Assembly (NCBI GenBank): GCA_011763485.2
Contig: JAANSK020247387.1
Coordinates: 1-23,600 of the forward strand
DNA: 23,600 nt
Reading direction: 5' to 3'
Source: Isoetes engelmannii
Lineage: Eukaryota > Streptophyta > Lycopodiopsida > Isoetales > Isoetaceae
Shown piece after piece: positions 18,601 to 23,600 of this stretch; within the stretch, counting starts at the first letter, position 1; every line of letters starts with the position of its first letter. The position numbers and the translations under genes were made by a program. Under the pieces are notes generated by a model. It ran no database searches and had not been told where the DNA came from. It saw only the letters and a list, made by a program, of their open reading frames with translations.

Positions 18601-21600
18601 CTCAGGATATTGATCGGAAGAATGCACAGACAGCTGGGATATTAAAAAAGCAAGCAGACCAATTGGCAGAACTTGAATCACTTTACAAAGAAGAGCAAGT
18701 TCTTAGAAAACGTTACTTCAATGCCATGCAAGGTGCTTTTCAATTTTCTAATTTTGGGTACAGAACAATTTGTCCAAGGAAGTGGGAGGATTAAACGTTT
18801 GCTTTCTGAATTGGGTTGGGAGGACATTCAGTTGGTTATATCTGTTTGCTCTACATGCATTGCTTCTACCTGAAAACCTGATTAAATCTTTGATGCAGAT
18901 ATGAAGGGTAAAGTTAGAGTTTATGCTCGTTGGAGACCACTAAGTGATAAGGAAATGAATGAGAGGCAAAAGGCAGTTCTATCTTCGCCAGATGAGTATA
19001 CACTAGAGCACCCTTGGAAGGATGATAAGGCTAAGCAGTATCAATTTGATCATGTCTTTGACGATTATGTCAATCAAGACCAGATATTTGAAGATACAAA
19101 GGTACGTTGGCTTATTACATGTTTGAAGTTGCTTAGTTAGAAGTCTGTAAGTGGTGCTGGTCAAAGATAAACTGTTTTATGCATCCTATATCGAATGTGG
19201 AGCTACACAAGAACCGACATCAAAAAGAGGAATGCATGTCAACTGGGATAGAACAGCAGAACTGGGCAAGATATCATCGTTACATATCGTATGTGAATTA
19301 AATGATGCCATGTCATTTCACCCTTTAAGTCACACGATCTTTGCAATCTTCACTTGCATTAGTTTGGCATTGCTCTGTGTCTCTGTTTTGCTCGTATTGG
19401 AGCCAGTTCATGGCCATTTTCGGAGTGGAAAGTACCTAGGTAAAAGTATGCTCTGCTCCAATAATTCTTCAAGACCTTTTGGCAGCAGGAACAGAAGTGT
19501 GAACGAGCCCATCTTGCGCAATTTGGCTGAGCCTCCACATTAATTGTGTCTGCAGAAGTCCAAAATGCCACAACTCCAGTAGTGATGCATTGAATCTTTC
19601 CGCAAGGTACATATATTTGATCAGTAAAACTGATTGCGGAGGTTAGTTTTGCTTACATACAACATAATCAAGCATCCATTCATGATCTTTCCAGCTTTCT
19701 GCATTGAAAGATACACCCATAGTCTCTGTCTAGTTTGCTGAAGATTGGACAAGGGATCCGTTAGAAACAAGTTATAACTCATATCTTATCTATAAGGAAA
19801 ACTCTTGCCAAGATAGCATGGGATTTGTGGATGGGACCAATTACAACCCGAGAGGGTTCCTTTGAGGTTGATTTAAGATTGATAGATCTCAAATGTGTGC
19901 TGAAGCAGAGATGGAACTCCACAGATGATGCAGATAAGGATGAAAGGCTATAAATGTTTTGGAGGCCTTAATGGGTTTAGGGTTGGGGTGTCCATCTTAG
20001 ACATTTGGAGAAGCTTGGAAATATTTGAAGTATTATTGTACTCTCACCAGTAGTAATGGAAGATAGTCCCTATTCAAGGAACAAATCGAGAATCCCTTGG
20101 TGCACAAATATAGCCAGCTACACCAGCAAAGTCAAATCTCTCAAGGAAGAGGTGGAACCATCAAAGAAGAGGTGCTGAGAGGACTGGGCAATCGATACAT
20201 ATACATCTCTACCACTGTTAAAACTCAAAAGCAAGTGAAATGGACCTTTAACGAGGTCCAGAGTATTTTGATTGAGGCTGCCAACTCGAAAAAGACAATT
20301 GAATTATGCCATTTCAAAGCAGCTCAAGCAAAGAGCCAAGTCACCCACATAAGCATAAAAAATTATACGCATAACGGAAAGCGAACGTGTTAACAGTGTT
20401 GTGATGCACCACTGTTGTGCTTTTTTAGTAAGGAGGATAATTGAATGCACTATTTCATAATCTGCATAGTAGCCAGCTAAAACTGGGGCCAGTAGAGCAT
20501 GTTGAGAATAAATTGTTACATACGCGTGCATAATTTCTGTTCTTATTGCCCTTTGCACTATATAATCTCATAAGGTCTTATTCTTGTTGTCTATTTGCAT
20601 CATAACTATGTTTTATGCTTATGCAGTACTTGATCCAATCAGCTGTGGATGGATTTAATGTGTGCATATTTGCTTATGGTCAAACCGGATCGGGGAAAAC
20701 CTTTACAATATATGGAAATGGAAAACATCCTGGCCTTACCCCAAAAGCTGCCAGGGAATTGTTCAAAATAATAAAGCGGGACAGCAACAAGTTCTCTTTC
20801 TCTTTGAAGGTATCTTAGACTAGATATTTCAATAAAGTTAACGTTGACATGAGCTTCAATATTTTCCATGAGATAAGTATCCTAAATCTGGAAGATGATC
20901 CACACAGAATCTCCAAAACCAGTTGCTATGTTTGAACGAGCTTGTTCATAATACCAGAAAGAGTTACCCCTTTTAATTTGGAAATGAGGATCAGATTATG
21001 ATCAGATAAGTATTTTCAATGCAGGTGTATATGTTAGAACTATACCAAGACAATCTCTTGGATTTGCTCCTGCCTAAGAATGCAAGGAAGCAAAAACTTG
21101 AAATTAAACGTGACTCAAAGGTAAGGACTTGGCAATAAATCTTCATCCAATTAAATTAAAGAAAGAAAGAAAGAAAGATTATATTAATGTCTAAGAAAGA
21201 CCACTTAGGTCTACGAGAACATTTATACAGCAATTATGTGCAGCTAGGGACGCTTTTTGCAGCCTCCTAGAGATGTTACATAAAAATGTAAAAATGTAAA
21301 AATGAAAAACTAAAATAATGAGATCACGAGACTCTCTTCTTTTTGGCCACTAGCTCTAAGTATGAAGTGATGTCAGGCTTGTTTTCTCTTTGAATTGACT
21401 GCTTATGTTTGTTCTTTACTGCCCACTTTCTTCTTCTTGACACTTTCATGGATACCCCTCTTGGGATCGAATTAGAAGGTCCAGGGAGGGGGCCTGTCTT
21501 ACGTTTATTATCATTATCACCTTCAATGAGAAAGAGGGCGATCTTGGCCACTGGCTCTAAGTATGAAGTGATGTCAGGCTTGTTTTCTCTTTGAAAGGAC

Positions 21601-23286
21601 TGCTTATGTTTGTTCTTTACTGCCCACTTTCTTATTCTTGACACTTCCATGGATACCCCTCTTGGGATCGAATTAGAAGGTCCAGGGAGGGGGCCTGTCT
21701 TATGTTTATTATCATTATCACCTCCAATGAGAAAGAAAGTGAACTGCCTTTGTGTAAGGTCATTTTCTTTGCCTAGCTCTCCCACCAGCCTGCTCCTTCA
21801 ACACATTTCTTCTATGAACCGTCATTTGGTGGAGGAAAAGAGCTATACATTTCTGGTCCTCATATCTGACGAGTTTTGACAGAGAGGTAGGTTCGCGAAA
21901 CAAGCCATGGAACCTGCCCCGTATTTCATAATAGACGGGACATGTAAAGATGAAGTGTTCCTCAGACTCAACTACATTGAAATGACACAATCTGCAGATC
22001 CTATTCGTCCGCTAGACTTTAAGTCTAATCGGTCGGCCAGCCTCAATCTCAAGCTGATGAGATGAGACCCTGAGCTGACTAAAGATCAAGAGCTGGACCT
22101 GGCTGGCAACAGATACAAGTATAGACAGAACAAAATGCGTCGGTGGGATAAGAGTATAATTCACTATGCTGTGCATAAGGTTTGGACTGCTCAGGTTTCT
22201 ATAAAGTTGGTGTGTCGCTCATGAAAGTGGTATAAAAGCTCAGTTGCAGTTTTTCTAATTGCTAGGTTTTATATTCTGTGGCTTTTAATCAAGTTTAGAT
22301 TTCTAGTGAGGCATGAACATGTGGAATAATACAGAGATGATTGAAGATGGACTGTACCTTTCATATATGTATGTAAGGGATCGGAGGGGAGGGTACAAGA
22401 AAAACCTTAACATAGATATTGAGAAAAACAACAAACCATTTGTTGTAGTATTGCTTATTAGATTTTAACTTTTATCATGATCAAATCTCTAACATCCATT
22501 ACCAGGGTATGGTAGTAGTTGACAATGCAACATTATTGCCCATTTCGAGCTTGGAGGAAATGGAGGCTGTGATTGCAAAGGGTGTGGAAAGGCGCCGTAC
22601 ATCTGGGACTCAAATGAACGCAGAAAGCTCAAGATCACATCTCATTCTTTCAATTGTTATAGAAAGTACTAATCTACAGACCCAGACCTTGGTTAAAGGA
22701 AAGGTATGTAGAAGCTTCGTTTGCATATTAAGATTCTATTTGCTCATTCCCTTTATTTGCAGTTGAGCTTTGTTGACCTAGCTGGGTCAGAACGAGTAAA
22801 AAAATCTGGCTCTACTGGAGAGCAGCTAAAAGAAGCGCAAAGTATAAATAAATCCCTTTCAGCCCTTGGGGATGTGATCAGTGCATTAGCAACCGAAGAA
22901 CAGTATATACCTTATAGGAACCACAAGCTGACCTTGCTCATGAGTGACTCACTTGGCGGAAATGCAAAGACACTTATGTTTGTGAATGTATCTCCAGCAG
23001 AAACCAATATAGATGAGACACACAACTCATTGTGGTTAGTGGGTAGTTTAAATTAGCTCTAATTCAGTATATCTCTTTTACTAGCTCTTAATTGTATATC
23101 TGTCTTGTGGGTTTCTTCAGCTATGCTAGCAGAGTGCGTGCTATTACAAATGATGCAGTGAAGAACACTACAACAAAAGAAGTGCTACGGTTAAAGAAGC
23201 AAATTATATATTGGAAAGAGCAAGCAGGTAAAAGAGTGGATGAAGAGGAATTTGAAGAGATTCATGACGAACGTCAGGGGAAATAA
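8641..23286 (+). CDS. KCBP: Kinesin-like calmodulin-binding protein (KCBP, ZWICHEL-type, kinesin-14)
   Basis: Minus-end-directed microtubule motor regulated by Ca2+/calmodulin; in plants it acts in trichome shape, cell division and microtubule-actin linkage. Exons: 8641-8744, 8911-9051, 9536-9605, 11013-11138, 11222-11457, 12713-13040, 13401-13503, 14047-14228, 15052-15167, 15924-16020, 17028-17180, 17242-17388, 17534-17734, 17800-17964, 18055-18204, 18280-18474, 18606-18732, 18899-19101, 20627-20809, 21025-21120, 22506-22703, 22763-23034, 23121-23286. All introns are GT-AG and all phases agree, giving 3759 nt and 1252 residues, close to the roughly 1260 of Arabidopsis KCBP. Order: extension 1-105, MyTH4 about 106-305, FERM about 308-620, coiled coil about 640-880, motor about 882-1205, calmodulin-binding helix about 1216-1236. 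No stop or frameshift breaks it, so it is probably functional. The start is the first in-frame ATG after a stop. Confidence 0.93.
9052..9535 (+). other. KCBP intron 2
   Basis: 484 bp, AT-rich. The first 109 bp remain open in the exon 2 frame up to TAA 9158, so intron retention would give a truncated protein of about 120 residues. No repeat seen. Confidence 0.6.
9606..11012 (+). other. KCBP intron 3, long, with a tandem repeat
   Basis: 1407 bp. Besides the 57-bp tandem repeat at 10688-10801, two - strand stretches (9979-10215 and 10420-10620) stay open for 78 and 66 codons. Their composition hints at old coding debris (for example [14 protein letters not shown]), but no family is recognisable. 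Confidence 0.6.
10688..10801 (+). repeat. 57-bp tandem repeat, two copies
   Basis: Units at 10688-10744 and 10745-10801 differ at only a few positions. Both contain TATGATTGTCTTCGTGATAT and ATGTGTGTTGTAT. Because 57 is a multiple of three, the repeat leaves a - strand frame open, which explains the repetitive antisense ORF here. Confidence 0.8.
11013..12956 (+). other. KCBP: KCBP exons 4-6: MyTH4 domain
   Basis: Residues about 106-305. Diagnostic segments in order are [63 protein letters not shown] and [11 protein letters not shown]. These match the MyTH4 domain of plant KCBPs closely, including the ELRDEL(F/Y)xQ(I/L)xKQ core typical of MyTH4 in myosins and KCBP. MyTH4 domains bind microtubules. 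It is split by an 83-bp intron and a 1255-bp intron; the latter interrupts an Arg codon (AG|G). Confidence 0.92.
11458..12712 (+). other. KCBP intron 5
   Basis: 1255 bp with no recognised element. A + strand frame at 11747-11980 and a - strand frame at 12117-12374 are open by chance or are unidentifiable debris. The acceptor is TCTGTCTAG at 12712. Confidence 0.6.
13041..13400 (+). other. KCBP intron 6
   Basis: 360 bp, AT-rich, bounded by GTATTG and ACCATTTCAG. Nothing recognised inside. Confidence 0.7.
13504..14046 (+). other. KCBP intron 7
   Basis: 543 bp. The segment 13621-13680 (CTAGACCATAGGGTCTCTAC and following) resembles 16811-16860 in intron 10, so both may be remnants of one repeat family, possibly a LINE 3' region. 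Confidence 0.5.
14229..15051 (+). other. KCBP intron 8, with a LINE/SINE 3' tail
   Basis: 823 bp. The only identifiable element is the TTTC-type tail at 14963-14990, shared with the LINE remnant in intron 20. Sequence before it (14702-14929) is open for 75 codons but has no recognisable motif. Confidence 0.5.
14963..14990 (+). mobile_element. LINE/SINE 3' end with (CTTT)n tail, sense orientation
   Basis: The 28 bases here match the reverse complement of 21165-21192 at 27 positions (AGACATTAATACAATC followed by TTTC repeats). Sharing a non-simple lead as well as the microsatellite argues for a common element 3' end rather than chance. Confidence 0.55.
15168..15923 (+). other. KCBP intron 9
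   Basis: 756 bp, AT-rich, no repeat or coding signal recognised. Confidence 0.7.
16021..17027 (+). other. KCBP intron 10, containing a duplicated LINE fragment
   Basis: 1007 bp. It holds the tandemly duplicated LINE-derived segment 16432-16705 and a possible tail region 16811-16910 with two GGTCTCTCTG/GTTCTCTCTG-AGTGAAT-like words. The acceptor is TTTTTAAATTGCAG. Confidence 0.65.
16432..16705 (+). mobile_element. Tandemly duplicated LINE C-terminal (zf-RVT-like) fragment, sense strand
   Basis: Two copies, 16432-16570 and 16571-16705, are nearly identical; the second has a 6-bp insertion after GCAGGCATT. Each encodes [20 protein letters not shown] (His is Tyr in copy two), which fits the C-x(n)-E-x-E-x-H-F-x-x-x-C-P-x-Y zinc-knuckle motif at the C-terminus of plant non-LTR reverse transcriptases. 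An in-frame TGA precedes it in both, so the duplication came after decay began. Confidence 0.6.
17641..18732 (+). other. KCBP: KCBP exons 13-17: coiled coil and neck
   Basis: Residues about 640-880. Long Glu/Lys/Leu-rich helical sequence with heptad spacing begins at [17 protein letters not shown] and ends at [21 protein letters not shown], just before the motor. This drives dimerisation and forms the kinesin-14 neck. Exons 13 to 16 are all phase-0 cassettes (201, 165, 150 and 195 nt). The stretch seems a few tens of residues shorter than I recall for Arabidopsis, offsetting the longer N-terminus. Confidence 0.85.
19102..20626 (+). other. KCBP intron 18, longest intron
   Basis: 1525 bp. Three open stretches (19151-19543, about 19795-19950, and 20097-20393) give protein-like but unrecognised translations; the middle one includes [20 protein letters not shown]. 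They suggest old transposon debris without a family. No terminal repeats or tail were found. Confidence 0.55.
21157..22030 (-). mobile_element. LINE (non-LTR retrotransposon) 3' fragment, antisense to KCBP
   Basis: On the - strand the segment 22020-21760 reads [20 protein letters not shown] and then [12 protein letters not shown]. This is the zf-RVT-like C-terminal motif (C-x2-C ... E-x-E-H-F-x-x-x-C-P-x-Y) of plant LINE reverse transcriptases. Downstream on that strand is a short C-terminal region containing the 201-bp duplication, a stop near 21324, then a 3' UTR ending in a (TTTC)n tail at 21161-21178. 5'-truncated, as is usual. No target-site duplication could be found. Confidence 0.7.
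21345..21746 (-). repeat. 201-bp tandem duplication within the LINE remnant
   Basis: Units at 21345-21545 and 21546-21746 share most bases, for example GATACCCCTCTTGGGATCGA in each. The period is 67 codons, so the - strand frame stays open; each unit encodes a Lys/Pro-rich peptide with [16 protein letters not shown] and [12 protein letters not shown]. Confidence 0.85.
23176..23286 (+). other. KCBP: KCBP calmodulin-binding helix and acidic C-terminus
   Basis: [18 protein letters not shown] forms the basic amphipathic helix that binds Ca2+/calmodulin in plant KCBPs, with Trp as the likely anchor. An acidic tail follows ([12 protein letters not shown]), and the protein stops at TAA 23284-23286. 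This segment distinguishes KCBP from other kinesin-14 proteins, where calmodulin binding blocks the motor's microtubule contact. Confidence 0.9.
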
Positions 23287-23321
23287 AATGGCGTTTTTCC
23301 CAAATGTATGTATATCATGTG

Positions 23322-23327
23322 AATAAA
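23322..23327 (+). promoter_or_regulatory. Candidate polyadenylation signal of KCBP
   Basis: AATAAA lies 36 bp after the KCBP stop codon, following TGTATGTATATCATGTG, a T/G-rich upstream element typical of plant 3' ends. The spacing is short, so a downstream site may be used instead. Confidence 0.45.
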
Positions 23328-23457
23328 ATAGCTGTTCTACCATAGTTATGGTCTTTGTCTTACGATGTCAATGTATTAGACTAGTGAAGAGGATTGAATC
23401 TCGAAATGGTCTTGGACTTTTTCCATAGCCCTCTTTGATACGTGGCAGCTCATGCTT

Positions 23458-23528
23458 GATTATTAACCTGGCCTAGTACTATACCTATAAGGGGCTGCCC
23501 GATTATTAACCTGGCCTACTATAAGGGG
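23458..23528 (+). repeat. Short tandem direct repeat downstream of KCBP
   Basis: GATTATTAACCTGGCCTA starts at 23458 and again at 23501, a 43-bp offset. Each is followed by a CTAT..AAGGGG segment, with the second copy shortened by internal deletion. Confidence 0.75.
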
Positions 23529-23533
23529 AGGGA

Positions 23534-23556
23534 TAATGGCCCGGGGGAGGCCATTA
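23534..23556. repeat. 8-bp perfect palindromic foldback
   Basis: TAATGGCC at 23534-23541 is the reverse complement of GGCCATTA at 23549-23556, with a 7-base loop CGGGGGA. It overlaps the start of the next inverted repeat. Confidence 0.8.
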
Positions 23557-23600
23557 CGCCCTGCTCGGCCTGGCTCGCCCCACGCCGAGTAGGGCGTAAT
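23553..23600. repeat. Long GC-rich foldback at the window edge
   Basis: The arms 23553-23572 and 23581-23600 are reverse complements at 18 of 20 positions, starting with ATTACGCCCT and ending with AGGGCGTAAT, around an 8-base loop. The right arm ends exactly at the last base, so the full structure may be longer. It could be a transposon end or a foldback element. Confidence 0.75.

Larger units (their letters stand above)
21121..22505 (+). other. KCBP intron 20, containing an antisense LINE remnant
   Basis: 1385 bp. The LINE remnant occupies about 21157-22030 in antisense orientation. The rest (22031-22505) is AT-rich with no recognised content, ending in TCCATTACCAG. Confidence 0.65.
18899..23160 (+). 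other. KCBP: KCBP exons 18-23: C-terminal kinesin motor domain
   Basis: Residues about 882-1205. P-loop GQTGSGKT is at 966-973 (exon 19), switch I NAESSRSH at 1079-1086 (exon 21), switch II DLAGSE at 1112-1117 (exon 22), and [12 protein letters not shown] and [16 protein letters not shown] follow. All ATP-binding and hydrolysis residues are intact. The first strand reads VYARWRPL where kinesin-14s usually have VYCRIRPL. Exon 22 ends at 23034 within TG|C, giving NSLCYASRV across the junction. The two large introns (18 and 20) carry repeats but leave the splice sites intact. Confidence 0.95.

Noticed and set aside
20097-20393. Separate coding gene within KCBP intron 18
   Set aside because: 98 codons with no recognisable motif and no conserved context; treated as debris.

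Overview
The window is nuclear DNA of a land plant. It has spliced genes with GT-AG introns, AT-rich introns carrying LINE debris, and decayed DNA-transposon genes. The one intact gene is a plant-type KCBP (kinesin-like calmodulin-binding protein, ZWICHEL-type, kinesin-14). The species cannot be fixed from the sequence. The transposon cargo and long introns make me lean weakly towards a seed-free vascular plant such as a fern.

Layout. (1) 1-4126, + strand: a decayed spliced gene of unusual architecture. A first methionine at 157 opens a peptide whose first nine residues, MARIKQTAR, copy the histone H3 tail (MARTKQTAR) except T3 to I. A basic, Ser/Asp-rich linker follows, then a ParB-like domain (1166-1774), an intron full of GC-rich hairpin repeats (1775-2085), a beta-class N6-adenine/N4-cytosine DNA methyltransferase-like region (2086-3474) and an acidic tail (3475-4126). 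Eight in-frame stops and several frameshifts break it. (2) 4365-4880, + strand: remnant of a Ulp1/C48-like cysteine protease. (3) 5115-7650, - strand: remnant of a SWIM zinc-finger, DDE (MULE-like) transposase converging on the protease. Within it lies a 321-bp MITE with near-perfect terminal inverted repeats (5888-6208). (4) 7738-8229, - strand: an unrecognised but coding-looking ORF of 163 codons that ends near a possible splice donor.

(5) 8641-23286, + strand: complete KCBP gene, 23 coding exons and 22 introns, predicted 1252 residues. Every junction keeps frame, and the domain order is N-terminal extension, MyTH4, FERM, coiled coil, C-terminal kinesin motor and calmodulin-binding helix. 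Its introns hold LINE 3'-end fragments (introns 8, 10 and 20, the latter two with internal tandem duplications), a 57-bp tandem repeat (intron 3) and otherwise featureless AT-rich DNA. (6) 23458-23600: a short tandem repeat and two foldback palindromes, the second reaching the window edge.

The most interesting material is the left third: an H3-tail-like N-terminus, a ParB-like domain and a DNA-methyltransferase-like domain in one decayed gene, beside protease and transposase remnants. This may be one composite mobile element with chromatin-directed cargo. That link is inference; the individual motifs are read from the sequence.
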